Positions 1 to 9,525 are shown, counted from the first letter of the stretch. The stretch is 64,000 bases of DNA from Providencia rettgeri (GCF_023205015.1 NZ_CP096258.1:4340001-4404000), one strand, 5' to 3'. Numbers and translations are program-made. Notes: generated from the sequence alone by a model not told the origin.

Positions 1-269
1 AATCACGTACAAAGCGTAAGAATAGGATTATAACCTGATAATTTAAAATAACTTATTTTACTGCCACTCCTATTAAGACTATTCTCTAAGACTATTGCCG
101 TGATAGACAGTAACTAGCTTTAATGGTATTATTAAGCGCTTTTGCTTGACCCGATTCGTCACGAGGCATACTCTTTGGGCGGCAAAAAACAATAAGCCAT
201 GCTTATCAATTGAACAGATTAGCAAAAAATGCAATGTTTTCAATTAATAAGTGTGCATTTACAAATTCA
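1..269. other. Intergenic leader upstream of the polysaccharide cluster
   Basis: No credible open reading frame lies before 381. The stretch is AT-rich and presumably carries the cluster promoter, but I cannot place a convincing -10/-35 pair. In Providencia the gene upstream of such clusters is usually cpxA; it is not in the window. Confidence 0.4.
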
Positions 270-310
270 ATGGTGCTCTGGGACCCGACAACCCAGTGCG
301 GTAGCTATGG
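270..310 (+). promoter_or_regulatory. JUMPstart / ops-like element
   Basis: Positions 272-280 (GGTGCTCTG) followed by 296-304 (GTGCGGTAG) match the order and spacing of the JUMPstart element, whose 3' part is the ops site (core GCGGTAGC) where RfaH is recruited to paused RNA polymerase. The element lies about 70 nt before the first gene of a long polysaccharide operon, exactly where RfaH-dependent antitermination would be expected. The match is imperfect after the GCGGTAGC core (TATG instead of GTG), so RfaH dependence is an inference. Confidence 0.75.
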
Positions 311-380
311 GTGTTTATTAATTATTAATAATAGATTGAATAATCCATAGTTCAAATTTAATTAAATTGGTCTCTGAATT

Positions 381-1571
381 ATGAATCAAATACTCCCTCT
401 TATCGGTCGTTCTAATGCTTTATTTAGTCAAGACATTAAGGCTTATGAAAACGAACTTATTAAAATAGTTAGTCAATCACGTTTTTTAGTTCTAGGTGGG
501 GCTGGTTCAATTGGTCAGGCAGTAACGAAAGAGATATTTAAACGTAACCCTAAAAAACTTCATGTTGTTGATATTAGTGAAAACAACATGGTTGAATTAG
601 TGAGAGATATCCGCAGCTCATTTGGTTATATCAATGGGGATTTCCAAACTTTTGCTTTAGATATTAGCTCCATCGAATATGATGCGTTTATTAAAGCTGA
701 TGGGCAGTATGACTATGTTTTAAATTTATCAGCACTAAAACATGTTCGCAGTGAGAAAGATCCATTTACCCTAATGCGCATGATTGACGTCAATATTTTT
801 AATACTGATAAAACAATTCAACAATCAATTAATTCCGGTGTTAAAAAATATTTTTGTGTATCTACTGATAAGGCCGCTAACCCAGTCAATATGATGGGAG
901 CATCAAAGCGTATTATGGAAATGTTCTTAATGCGTCGCAGCGAAGAAATAGAAATATCAACAGCCCGCTTTGCAAATGTCGCCTTTTCTGACGGCTCTCT
1001 CCTCCATGGGTTTGACCAAAGACTGAAGAAACGTCAGCCTATCGTTGCGCCTAATGATATCAAGCGCTACTTCGTGACACCTCAAGAATCGGGGGAATTA
1101 TGTTTAATGTCTTGTATTTTTGGAGAAAATAGAGATATCTTCTTCCCAAAACTCAGTGAAGCTCTTCACCTTATAACCTTTGCTGATATTGCTGTTAAAT
1201 ACCTTAAACAGCGCGGTTATGAACCGCATTTATGTAAAGATGAAGACGAGGCCCGTGAGTTAGCGAAAGTATTGCCAGCTAAAGGTAAATGGCCTTGCCT
1301 CTTCACAGCGAGTGACACTACAGGCGAAAAAGATTTTGAAGAGTTTTTTACAGATAAAGAAACACTCGACATGGCGCGTTTTGAAAATCTCGGCATCATT
1401 AAAAATAAAGCGAATTACCAGCCAGAGCTATTATCGTTATTTGAAACTGAAATCGCACAAATGAAAGCGCAAAAAGCGTGGAATAAAGAACAAATTGTTG
1501 CGCTATTTTTTAAAATGATCCCCGATTTCGGCCACCAAGAAACCGGTAAATATCTCGATAGCAAAATGTAA
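381..1571 (+). CDS. legB: NDP-GlcNAc 4,6-dehydratase, LegB-like
   Basis: Extended short-chain dehydrogenase of the FlaA1/PglF/LegB type, expected to convert an NDP-linked GlcNAc into its 4-keto-6-deoxy derivative in the cytoplasm, the first committed step towards legionaminic-type nonulosonic acids. The Rossmann glycine motif GGAGSIG lies at residues 39-45. The catalytic region has STDK (161-164) and MMGASK (171-176), where Met replaces the usual Tyr of YxxxK, as is normal in this dehydratase family. It is the first gene after the JUMPstart element, with the aminotransferase 9 nt downstream. Assignment to LegB rather than a PseB-type enzyme rests on the neighbours: hydrolysing epimerase, NeuB synthase and PtmE-like protein. 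Confidence 0.8.
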   Translation: MNQILPLIGRSNALFSQDIKAYENELIKIVSQSRFLVLGGAGSIGQAVTKEIFKRNPKKLHVVDISENNMVELVRDIRSSFGYINGDFQTFALDISSIEYDAFIKADGQYDYVLNLSALKHVRSEKDPFTLMRMIDVNIFNTDKTIQQSINSGVKKYFCVSTDKAANPVNMMGASKRIMEMFLMRRSEEIEISTARFANVAFSDGSLLHGFDQRLKKRQPIVAPNDIKRYFVTPQESGELCLMSCIFGENRDIFFPKLSEALHLITFADIAVKYLKQRGYEPHLCKDEDEARELAKVLPAKGKWPCLFTASDTTGEKDFEEFFTDKETLDMARFENLGIIKNKANYQPELLSLFETEIAQMKAQKAWNKEQIVALFFKMIPDFGHQETGKYLDSKM

Positions 1572-1580
1572 GGCCAACTA

Positions 1581-2732
1581 ATGACACCACAAACACTGAT
1601 AGAATTCATTCGCGATACATATAAAACAAATGAGTTCATTCCTCTACATGCCCCGACATTTACAGGCAATGAAAAAAATTATGTTGTAGAGACTATCGAC
1701 AGTACTTTTGTTTCTAGCGTTGGGAAATTTGTTGACGAATTTGAGCGAAAAATGGAAGCCTTCACTGGTAGCACTCGAGCCGTTGCTACAGTAAATGGAA
1801 CGGCAGCATTACATACCGCGCTTTATATGGCAGGTGTTCGCACCAACGACTTAGTTATCACCCAAGCCTTAACTTTTGTTGCAACTTGTAATGCACTCCA
1901 CCATATGGGAGCTCAGCCTATTTTTGTTGATATTTCCCCTATCAGTTTAAGTTTATGCCCTAAAGCCGTAGAACAATACCTCGAAGAACATGCAGAACTC
2001 ACTGAGAACGGCTGCTTTCATAAACAAACAAAGCAAGCAATTAAAGCCGTCGTCCCAATGCATACATTTGGTCACCCCGCAGAATTAGACGAATTACTTT
2101 CCGTATGTCAAAAATGGCAGCTTGCTTTAGTTGAAGATGCAGCGGAAAGTTTAGGGTCTTTTTATAAAGGTAAGCACACTGGCACTATCGGTGAATTCTC
2201 TGCATTAAGCTTTAATGGTAATAAAATCATTACAACTGGCGGTGGCGGGATGGTTCTTTGCGCCACAGAAGAAGCTGGAAAACATACAAAACATGTCACA
2301 ACAACAGCAAAAATTCCTCATCCATATGAATTTTTTCATGACGAGCCAGGATTTAATTACCGTTTACCCAATTTAAATGCCGCGTTAGGCTGTGCCCAAA
2401 TGGAACATTTACCCTTATTTTTAGAGCAAAAACGCAGACTCGCAAATCAATACCAAAATTTCTTCGCTGGTAGCGATTATCAATTTGTTGTTGAGCCATC
2501 TTATGCGAAATCTAATTATTGGCTAAATGCCGTCATCTGTTCCGATGCAAAATCACGAGATGAGCTGTTGAAACAGACAAATGAAGCCGGTGTAATGACT
2601 CGCCCTATTTGGAAACTGATGCACCGTCTACCAATGTTCAAAGATGCTCCTCTATGTGGAGACCTTAGCCAATCTGAGTTTATTGAAACGCATCTAATTA
2701 ATTTACCAAGCACACCGCTGGATATAATATGA
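1581..2732 (+). CDS. legC: PLP-dependent sugar 4-aminotransferase, LegC-like
   Basis: DegT/DnrJ/EryC1-family aminotransferase, predicted to aminate C4 of the 4-keto sugar made by the preceding dehydratase. The PLP-binding acidic residue is in VEDAAES (Asp186) and the Schiff-base lysine in SFNGNK (Lys215), followed by the glycine-rich TTGGGG. Length (383 aa) fits the family. Its stop overlaps the ATG of the epimerase gene (ATGA), which indicates translational coupling. Confidence 0.82.
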   Translation: MTPQTLIEFIRDTYKTNEFIPLHAPTFTGNEKNYVVETIDSTFVSSVGKFVDEFERKMEAFTGSTRAVATVNGTAALHTALYMAGVRTNDLVITQALTFVATCNALHHMGAQPIFVDISPISLSLCPKAVEQYLEEHAELTENGCFHKQTKQAIKAVVPMHTFGHPAELDELLSVCQKWQLALVEDAAESLGSFYKGKHTGTIGEFSALSFNGNKIITTGGGGMVLCATEEAGKHTKHVTTTAKIPHPYEFFHDEPGFNYRLPNLNAALGCAQMEHLPLFLEQKRRLANQYQNFFAGSDYQFVVEPSYAKSNYWLNAVICSDAKSRDELLKQTNEAGVMTRPIWKLMHRLPMFKDAPLCGDLSQSEFIETHLINLPSTPLDII

Positions 2733-3883
2733 AAGTTGCAATCATCACTAGCACTCGAGCAGATTTTGGACTCTTATTTCCTCTCATAAAAGAGTTAGAG
2801 GATGATATTGAGTTTGATGTGACGGTTATTGCTACAGGAAGTCATTTAGATCATAAGCGTGGCTATACAGTAGACGAAATTTACCATTCAGGTATCAATA
2901 ATATAATTACTGTAGAAACAGATATCGCTGATACAAGTGATTTAGGTATTTCAATAACAGCTAGCGATACCTTACATAAAATGTCACTGACACTTGATAA
3001 ACTAGATCCAGATCTAGTTATTATACTTGGTGATCGATACGAAATGCTATCAACTGCATTTTCAGCCTTTTTACTCAAAAAGCCAATAGCTCACATTTCT
3101 GGTGGTGATATTACTAGTGGAGCATTGGATGATTCAATTCGACATAGTATAACTAAATTATCAAGCATTCACTTCACAACAACAGAAACCTATAAAAAAC
3201 GTGTAATACAATTGGGTGAAGAACCGAGTAAAGTATTCAATGTAGGTAATTTATGTATTGATAACTTTAAAAAAATAAATAAAGCTTCTAAAGAAGAATT
3301 AGAAAATTTTCTTGGATTTAACTTATCAAATCACTCTCAAAATATATTAGTAACCCTGCATCCGGAAACGACTTATAGTTCACAGACTGAATTAAATACT
3401 ATTTTTTTCACCGCATTAAAAAAATTAAAAGATACAGGTATAATTATTACGTATCCAAATCATGATGCGGGTAGCGATGAAATAATAAAACATATACAAA
3501 GTCTACAAAGATACCTCCCTGAGTATGTTTGCGTAAAAGAATCATTAGGGATGCGGTATTATCATTCACTCTTACAGTATGTTAATGCTGTTATAGGTAA
3601 CTCCTCAAGTGGCATTACCGAAGTCCCTTCTTATGGGATTCCAACTATTGACGTTGGAAACCGACAAGAAGGAAGAATTAGAGCAAACTCAGTATTCAAT
3701 TGTTCATATAACGAACAAGAAATAACGGCATTATTAAAATATGTATTAGAACCCAATATACAGTCTCAAATAAAAAATACAGTTAACCCCTACGGTGATG
3801 GAAATACCTCTGAAAAGATAGTTAGTATTTTAAAAAAAATATCACCGCCCAATCTTATTAAGAAAAAATTCTATGACATTTAA
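2729..3883 (+). CDS. legG: Hydrolysing NDP-sugar 2-epimerase, LegG/NeuC-like
   Basis: UDP-GlcNAc 2-epimerase superfamily (GT-B fold) of the hydrolysing type, which releases NDP and inverts C2 to give the free ManNAc-type precursor for the NeuB-type condensation. Visible signatures are TSTRADFGLL (8-17), GDRYEM (101-106) and HISGGD (122-127), plus GNSSSG near the C-terminus. It overlaps the aminotransferase by 4 nt and the synthase by 11 nt. Distinction from NeuC (sialic acid) depends on the 4,6-dehydratase and aminotransferase upstream, which sialic acid synthesis does not need. Confidence 0.8.
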   Translation: MKVAIITSTRADFGLLFPLIKELEDDIEFDVTVIATGSHLDHKRGYTVDEIYHSGINNIITVETDIADTSDLGISITASDTLHKMSLTLDKLDPDLVIILGDRYEMLSTAFSAFLLKKPIAHISGGDITSGALDDSIRHSITKLSSIHFTTTETYKKRVIQLGEEPSKVFNVGNLCIDNFKKINKASKEELENFLGFNLSNHSQNILVTLHPETTYSSQTELNTIFFTALKKLKDTGIIITYPNHDAGSDEIIKHIQSLQRYLPEYVCVKESLGMRYYHSLLQYVNAVIGNSSSGITEVPSYGIPTIDVGNRQEGRIRANSVFNCSYNEQEITALLKYVLEPNIQSQIKNTVNPYGDGNTSEKIVSILKKISPPNLIKKKFYDI

Positions 3884-4898
3884 TAAAAAAATAAATCACG
3901 TATATATTATTGCGGAAGCAGGTGTTAATCATAATGCTGATATTAATCTAGCCAAAGAAATGATTGATGTCGCAAAAGAAAGTGGTGCCGATGCAGTGAA
4001 ATTTCAAATTGCATTACCTGAATTGGTAATGACAAAATGGGCAGGAAAAGCAGAATACCAAGAGGTGAATACCGGTACTACTGAAACACAACTAGAAATG
4101 TGTAAAAAATTGCATTTGAAGTTAGACGACTACGAATTCTTAAAAAAATATTGTGATGAACTTGGAATTACATTTTTAGCTACCGCTTTTGATAAACCAT
4201 CTCTAGAAGTCTTAAAAAGACTTGGTGTTGATACATATAAAATCCCCTCTGGTGAAGTGAACAATTTACCTTACCTAAGAATGCACTGTGAAAAAGATAT
4301 GAAAATTATCTTATCTACAGGAATGGCTAATCTAGAGGAAGTAAAAATAGCTACCCAAGTGTTACTTGATGGTGGAATTAAAAATGAAAACCTAACTGTT
4401 TTACACTGTAACACTGAATACCCAACTCCAATGGAAGATGTAAATCTATTAGCTATGGAAACTATCCAGAAAAGCTTAAATGTCAAAATTGGGTATTCCG
4501 ACCATACAAAAGGAATTGAAGTTCCTATTGCTGCCGTTGCTTTAGGTGCTACTTGTATTGAAAAACATTTCACTTTAGATAGAAGCCTACCAGGACCTGA
4601 CCATATTGCGAGCATCGAACCAAATGAACTAAAATTAATGGTTCAATCAATACGTAATATTGAAAAAGCGATATCAGGCAATGGAGAAAAAATACCATCT
4701 GAAAGTGAGAAAAAAAATATAGTGATCGCTCGACGCTCTATTGTTGCAAATAAGCCTATTGCAAAAGGTGAACGTTTAACAGAGGAAAATATAACAACGA
4801 AAAGACCTGCTACAGGGCTTAGCCCAATGCTTTGGGATAGTGTTATCAATACAGTTGCAAAAAAAGATTATGTAGAGGATGAGTTAATAGAGCTATGA
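3873..4898 (+). CDS. legI: Nonulosonic acid synthase, LegI/NeuB-like
   Basis: NeuB-family synthase that condenses the C6 sugar with phosphoenolpyruvate to form the C9 nonulosonic acid. The TIM-barrel domain starts with IAEAGVNHNAD (about residues 13-23). The C-terminal SAF (antifreeze-like) domain is visible from about residue 285 (RRSIVA...KGERLTEENITTKRP). At 341 aa it is full length. It overlaps both neighbours, which suggests strict co-translation. In this context the product is likely legionaminic acid or an epimer. Confidence 0.85.
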   Translation: MTFNKKINHVYIIAEAGVNHNADINLAKEMIDVAKESGADAVKFQIALPELVMTKWAGKAEYQEVNTGTTETQLEMCKKLHLKLDDYEFLKKYCDELGITFLATAFDKPSLEVLKRLGVDTYKIPSGEVNNLPYLRMHCEKDMKIILSTGMANLEEVKIATQVLLDGGIKNENLTVLHCNTEYPTPMEDVNLLAMETIQKSLNVKIGYSDHTKGIEVPIAAVALGATCIEKHFTLDRSLPGPDHIASIEPNELKLMVQSIRNIEKAISGNGEKIPSESEKKNIVIARRSIVANKPIAKGERLTEENITTKRPATGLSPMLWDSVINTVAKKDYVEDELIEL

Positions 4899-5842
4899 AA
4901 ATGCAAAGAACGCTCCTTTTCCCTAATGTTGGACGTAGAGTTGAATTAGTCAGTCGTTTTAAAGAATATGCTAAAAATAATGATATCCAATTAAATATTA
5001 TTGGAACGGATCTCAATAACGATGCACCCGCATTATATTTTTGCGATAAAATTTATCAGTTGCCTAAACAGAGAGACGAAAAACTTGTTGAATTATTTAA
5101 TGATATAATACGGACTCACAATGTTGATACTGTGATATGTACCATAGATCCAGACTTGGAGTTTTTCTCTGAAAATAGACACATCTTTAATAAAAATAAA
5201 AAATTAGACCTGATGTTATCTCACCAAGACATCATTAGGGCATCATCAGATAAAAATTTAACTGAACAGCTTTTTCGGGATGCTAAGATAAATACTCCAC
5301 AAGTTTTGGTTACATCTGATATATTTCCTTTATTTGCAAAACCAGCTAAGGGTAGTGGCTCATTTGGGGCAAAATTAATTCAAAATAAAGAAGAGTTAGA
5401 AACATATCAGCAAGAATACGGTTTATATAACCCTATATATCAACAGTATATTTCTGGTAAAGAATATACTATAGACTGTTTTGTCACAAAAAATAATGAA
5501 ATATATATATCTCCTAGAGAAAGAGTAAAGGTGAGAGGAGGCGAAGTAACTGTTAGTAAAACGGTAAAACACCATCTACTCATCCAGGAGTCTAAAAAAT
5601 TACTTAACAATAGTAAATTTTATGGGCCAATTACTTTACAAGCTATAGTATCAGATGAAGATAATAAGGCATACTTTATAGAGGTAAACCCACGTTTTGG
5701 TGGTGGTTCAATCTTATCTATTGAGGCTGGATTGAATAGTATTTCTTATATTTTAGATGATGCAAATTCAGTATCAAATATTAAAGAAAATATAAAAATG
5801 TTAAGATATGATATGTCTGTATTTATAGATGAAAATGAATAA
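4895..5842 (+). CDS. ATP-grasp protein, CarB-like
   Basis: ATP-grasp ligase-type protein of 315 aa. The nucleotide-binding lysine/glycine loop KPAKGSGSFGAKL (about 149-161) and the metal-binding segment FIEVNPRFGGGS (about 261-272) are intact, so it should be catalytically competent. ATP-grasp enzymes activate a carboxylate as acyl phosphate and join it to an amine or other nucleophile. The gene lies inside the nonulosonate block, overlaps the synthase (ATGA) and the following HAD gene, and stands where an N-acetyltransferase (LegH) would be expected. I infer it may attach an acyl or amino-acid substituent to the amino sugar or nonulosonate; the substrate is unknown. An alternative start is ATG at 4901. 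Confidence 0.7.
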   Translation: MKMQRTLLFPNVGRRVELVSRFKEYAKNNDIQLNIIGTDLNNDAPALYFCDKIYQLPKQRDEKLVELFNDIIRTHNVDTVICTIDPDLEFFSENRHIFNKNKKLDLMLSHQDIIRASSDKNLTEQLFRDAKINTPQVLVTSDIFPLFAKPAKGSGSFGAKLIQNKEELETYQQEYGLYNPIYQQYISGKEYTIDCFVTKNNEIYISPRERVKVRGGEVTVSKTVKHHLLIQESKKLLNNSKFYGPITLQAIVSDEDNKAYFIEVNPRFGGGSILSIEAGLNSISYILDDANSVSNIKENIKMLRYDMSVFIDENE

Positions 5843-6527
5843 AGAATTACTTATATTTGATCTAGATGACACAATATATCCAGAATACACATATAATTTA
5901 GCTTGCTATAAAGCTGCATCTGAACAATTAAAACAGGATTATGGTGTAGACAGTTACGCCATGATTAAAAGTTTATTTTCAAAACGTATATATACTGGGC
6001 TTTTCGAAAAAGTATCAGAATGTTTTAATTTAAATCTATCTGAAGACTATATATTTAATTCATTAGTAAAGACATATAGAGGTCATATTCCTACACTAAA
6101 ACCATATCACGGTTTTATAAAAAATATAGATTTATTGAGAGAAAAATATTCTCTGTCTATTATTACAGATGGAAATAAAGAAATACAAAGAAAAAAAATT
6201 AAAGCTCTAGGGATAGAACCTTATTTTGATTATATTGTCTGTAGTTCTGAGCTAGGTAAGAAGGTATCTAAACCGATGTCTTTACCATACGACACTGTCT
6301 TAAATTACTTTGATATCCCTCCAGAAAAAAGCGTCTATATTGGTGATAATCAGGCAAAAGACTTTATTTATCCAAAATCAATAGGTATGCATTCAATTCA
6401 CTTAATGAATATAGAAGAAAACAACAATTTAATTTATCAAAATAAAAAAGGTACTTCTGCAGATTATACTTATTATTCTTACTCTGAACTAATTCAGAAC
6501 TTACCTAAAGTATTTAAAGAGAAATAA
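5829..6527 (+). CDS. HAD-superfamily phosphatase
   Basis: Haloacid-dehalogenase hydrolase of 232 aa. Motif I is DLDDT (11-15), motif II is IITDG, motif III a Lys in KPMS, and motif IV GDNQAKD, so all catalytic elements are present. Its coupling with the ATP-grasp gene (overlap of 14 nt) implies the two act together, or that it dephosphorylates a pathway intermediate in place of a dedicated sugar phosphatase. The start is at 5829 or 5835; neither has a clear Shine-Dalgarno sequence, consistent with coupling. The precise substrate cannot be read from sequence. Confidence 0.7.
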   Translation: MKMNKELLIFDLDDTIYPEYTYNLACYKAASEQLKQDYGVDSYAMIKSLFSKRIYTGLFEKVSECFNLNLSEDYIFNSLVKTYRGHIPTLKPYHGFIKNIDLLREKYSLSIITDGNKEIQRKKIKALGIEPYFDYIVCSSELGKKVSKPMSLPYDTVLNYFDIPPEKSVYIGDNQAKDFIYPKSIGMHSIHLMNIEENNNLIYQNKKGTSADYTYYSYSELIQNLPKVFKEK

Positions 6528-6528
6528 A

Positions 6529-7584
6529 ATGAATAATTGGGAAAAAATTATTGTAAGTCCTCAATCTACTATACGTAATACTCTTTCTATATTAAATGAA
6601 ACAGGCTTACAGATAGCTATGGTAATAGATGATAATAATAATTTGATTGGTGTTGTTACTGATGGTGATATCCGAAGAGGCTTACTTAGAAATATCTGCT
6701 TGACTGATTCAGTTTCTACAATCATGAATACAACCCCTATAACTGCAGATATCAAAGCCCATAATAATGAGCTGAAAGAAATAATGGAATCAAATGGAAT
6801 ATTATCTATTCCGTTATTAAAAGATGGTAAAGTAGTGGGTCTTGAGTCATTACACCATATAAATAAAAAAAATAAATATCAAAATCCTGTTTTTATAATG
6901 GCTGGGGGATTTGGTACTCGTTTAAGACCTTTAACAGATAATTGTCCTAAACCTATGTTAACAGTTGGCACAAAACCAATATTAGAAATAATAATAGATA
7001 ACTTTGTTAAGGCTGGTTTTAATAACTTTTATATTTCAACACATTACATGCCAGAGCAAATAAAAAATTATTTCGGTAATGGTGAAAATAAAAAAATTAA
7101 TGTTACTTATGTGCATGAAGAAAACCCACTCGGCACTGGTGGAGCTTTAGGCTTACTACCCAAAGATATTCCTGATGATCTCCCTATTATTGTAATGAAT
7201 GGCGATGTCTTAACAAAAATAGACTTACAAAAATTATTAGACTTTCATATTAGCAATAACGCCGATGCAACAATGTGTGTTAGAGAATATGATTATCAAA
7301 TACCCTATGGCGTTATCAACAGTGAGGGTAATAAAATAACTAGTATGGTCGAGAAACCTATTCAACGTTTCTTTATAAATACTGGAATTTATGTTATTTC
7401 ACAAAATATAATTAAATCAGTCCCACAAAATCATCGTATTGATATGCCTACTTTGCTTGAACAACATATTGCTATAGATAAAAATGTTCTCATGTTCCCC
7501 ATTCATGAATATTGGCTAGACATAGGCCGTATGGACGATTTTAATAGAGCACAAAAAGATATTTACTCTCTGGGAATATTATAA
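6529..7584 (+). CDS. ptmE: CBS-domain nucleotidyltransferase, PtmE-like
   Basis: Two-part protein. An N-terminal CBS pair (about 1-115, with VVTDGDIRRGLL) precedes a sugar-phosphate nucleotidyltransferase domain whose signature MAGGFGTRLRPLT starts at residue 124. This architecture is that of PtmE, which in Campylobacter makes GDP-glucosamine for legionaminic acid synthesis. Its presence suggests that the dehydratase and epimerase here use GDP-linked rather than UDP-linked substrates. It ends exactly where the CMP-sugar synthetase ATG begins. The base specificity (GTP) is inferred from the family. Confidence 0.75.
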   Translation: MNNWEKIIVSPQSTIRNTLSILNETGLQIAMVIDDNNNLIGVVTDGDIRRGLLRNICLTDSVSTIMNTTPITADIKAHNNELKEIMESNGILSIPLLKDGKVVGLESLHHINKKNKYQNPVFIMAGGFGTRLRPLTDNCPKPMLTVGTKPILEIIIDNFVKAGFNNFYISTHYMPEQIKNYFGNGENKKINVTYVHEENPLGTGGALGLLPKDIPDDLPIIVMNGDVLTKIDLQKLLDFHISNNADATMCVREYDYQIPYGVINSEGNKITSMVEKPIQRFFINTGIYVISQNIIKSVPQNHRIDMPTLLEQHIAIDKNVLMFPIHEYWLDIGRMDDFNRAQKDIYSLGIL

Positions 7585-8282
7585 TGATTAATAATAAAAA
7601 AATAATAGCTATTATTCCGGCAAGAGGCGGTAGTAAGAGGCTCCCTAGAAAAAATATCCTACCATTAGTTGGTAAACCGCTAATAAACTGGACGATAGAA
7701 GCTGCTCTAGCTAGTAAATATATAGATAAAGTAATTGTTAGTACTGATGATATAGAGATACAAGAAGTTGCACAAAAAGCTGGGGCCGATGTCCCCGAAT
7801 TAAGACCAGAAAATCTATCAACAGATACAGCAACAACACAAGATGTTGTATTTTATATACTAGATAAATTTGGTGACAATGAAGATATCGTTGTTATACT
7901 GCAACCCACATCTCCTTTACGAAACCATACCCATATTGATGAAGCATTAGAATTCTTTGAAGAAAAAAAAGCTTTTTCGGTAGTATCCGTTACCCCATGC
8001 GAGCACTCACCTTTATGGGCAAATACGCTACCTGAAACTCTTTCATTAAAAAATTTTTTGAATGCTGAATCAGAACATAAGCGCTCTCAAGATCTATCGC
8101 AATACTATAGACTAAATGGAGCCATTTATATTTATAAAACAAATGAAATAATAAGTGAAAAGAGATTAAGCTACAAAGAAAATAGCTATGGATATATAAT
8201 GGGAAATAGGTTTTCCTATGACATTGATACTAATCTTGATTTCCAAATTACAAATTTCCTAGCTAACAACCCAGAAATATAA
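7584..8282 (+). CDS. legF: CMP-nonulosonate cytidylyltransferase, LegF/NeuA-like
   Basis: Cytidylyltransferase of the NeuA family, which activates the free nonulosonic acid to its CMP form, the glycosyl donor. The N-terminal nucleotide-binding motif IIPARGGSKRLPRKN is at residues 10-24. At 232 aa it lacks the extra hydrolase domain found in some NeuA proteins. It shares the TAATG junction with the PtmE-like gene. It closes the sugar-precursor block; the flippase follows. Confidence 0.85.
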   Translation: MINNKKIIAIIPARGGSKRLPRKNILPLVGKPLINWTIEAALASKYIDKVIVSTDDIEIQEVAQKAGADVPELRPENLSTDTATTQDVVFYILDKFGDNEDIVVILQPTSPLRNHTHIDEALEFFEEKKAFSVVSVTPCEHSPLWANTLPETLSLKNFLNAESEHKRSQDLSQYYRLNGAIYIYKTNEIISEKRLSYKENSYGYIMGNRFSYDIDTNLDFQITNFLANNPEI

Positions 8283-8301
8283 TTTAAAAACCAAGTAGAT
8301 A

Positions 8302-9525
8302 ATGAAGAACAGGCTAATTCAACTTATATTGCGAATGATTACAGTCTTAGGTAAATTTATACTTGTTATTTATTTATCTAAATATGGTTCAGAAAATGAC
8401 TTAGCAGTCTATACATTGGTTAATGCAACCATTTCATTTTCAGTATTTTTTATTGGACTAGAGTTATATACATTTACCAATAGAGAACTTATTGAACGAG
8501 GTAACTTAGTAGAACAGATTATAAATACAGTACCAGTTTTTATTATAACCTATTCTATTTCTATATTTTTAATATACTCCCTTAATTTAATCCCTACTGA
8601 ATACATTCAATTATTTTTCGTGCTACTTGCAATGGAGCATATATTAACTGAATGTGATAGAATACTCGTCTCAATACAGAAAGCAATAAAAGCAAGTATT
8701 GTGTTTTTTTTTAGGACATCTGCTTGGATATATATTTTTATAATATACTCCTATACATCAAAATCTATTGATATAAAATCACTAATTTTATATTGGCTTC
8801 TATTTGATATCATCACTTTATTGCTTGCCTTATACTTTATAAAAGAATCGGATAATATTAACTTTAGAATTCCTTCAACTTTTATATCTATTAACTGGAT
8901 CAAAAAAGCCTTTTTTATTGCTAAGAATTTTATTCTTGTATCACTTATCTCTAGAGGTGTTCTATTTTTTGACAAACTGATAATAGATAAATTCTCCGGT
9001 TCAGAACAATTAAGTGCATATGCATTCTATTCTAACTTTACAAATATTTTACTTCTAGTTTCAGGACCACTAGTCTCTGTCTTCTACTATCCAAAAATAA
9101 TAGAAGAAGTGAATAATTTAAATTATAGCAAAGCTAAAGATTTAGCACGGAAATTCAAAATAAACATGTTATTAATGACTATACTTTTTTCTATTATAAC
9201 GACTGTAGCTATGTATATTTCGTTATATTTCATAGAAAACAAAAATATAGAAAAGTATTATTACTGTTATTTTATTTTACTACTAGCCTTTATATTCAAT
9301 AATATTAGCATATATTATCAATATATCCTTTACTCAACTAAAAGTGATAGCGCCATACTTAAAACATATATATACTCACTATTAATCTCTTGTTTCAGTT
9401 CTATCTTATTATTTGTTCATGTTGATACTATTAATTTAATTTCAATATTTTTGCTAGTTTTTTTTTCTAGCCAATTTTTATTAAAACGCTCTGCATGTAA
9501 ATCTATCGAGTGGTACTATGATTAA
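8302..9525 (+). CDS. wzx: O-antigen/polysaccharide flippase, Wzx
   Basis: A highly hydrophobic 407-aa protein with about 12 predicted membrane-spanning segments, of the polysaccharide-transport MATE/MVF-like superfamily. It is expected to flip undecaprenyl-PP-linked repeat units across the inner membrane. The sequence has no distinctive short motif; the call rests on topology, length, a typical N-terminus and the position between sugar synthesis genes and the polymerase. The region is very AT-rich, as is common for wzx/wzy. It overlaps the next gene by 8 nt. Confidence 0.75.
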   Translation: MKNRLIQLILRMITVLGKFILVIYLSKYGSENDLAVYTLVNATISFSVFFIGLELYTFTNRELIERGNLVEQIINTVPVFIITYSISIFLIYSLNLIPTEYIQLFFVLLAMEHILTECDRILVSIQKAIKASIVFFFRTSAWIYIFIIYSYTSKSIDIKSLILYWLLFDIITLLLALYFIKESDNINFRIPSTFISINWIKKAFFIAKNFILVSLISRGVLFFDKLIIDKFSGSEQLSAYAFYSNFTNILLLVSGPLVSVFYYPKIIEEVNNLNYSKAKDLARKFKINMLLMTILFSIITTVAMYISLYFIENKNIEKYYYCYFILLLAFIFNNISIYYQYILYSTKSDSAILKTYIYSLLISCFSSILLFVHVDTINLISIFLLVFFSSQFLLKRSACKSIEWYYD

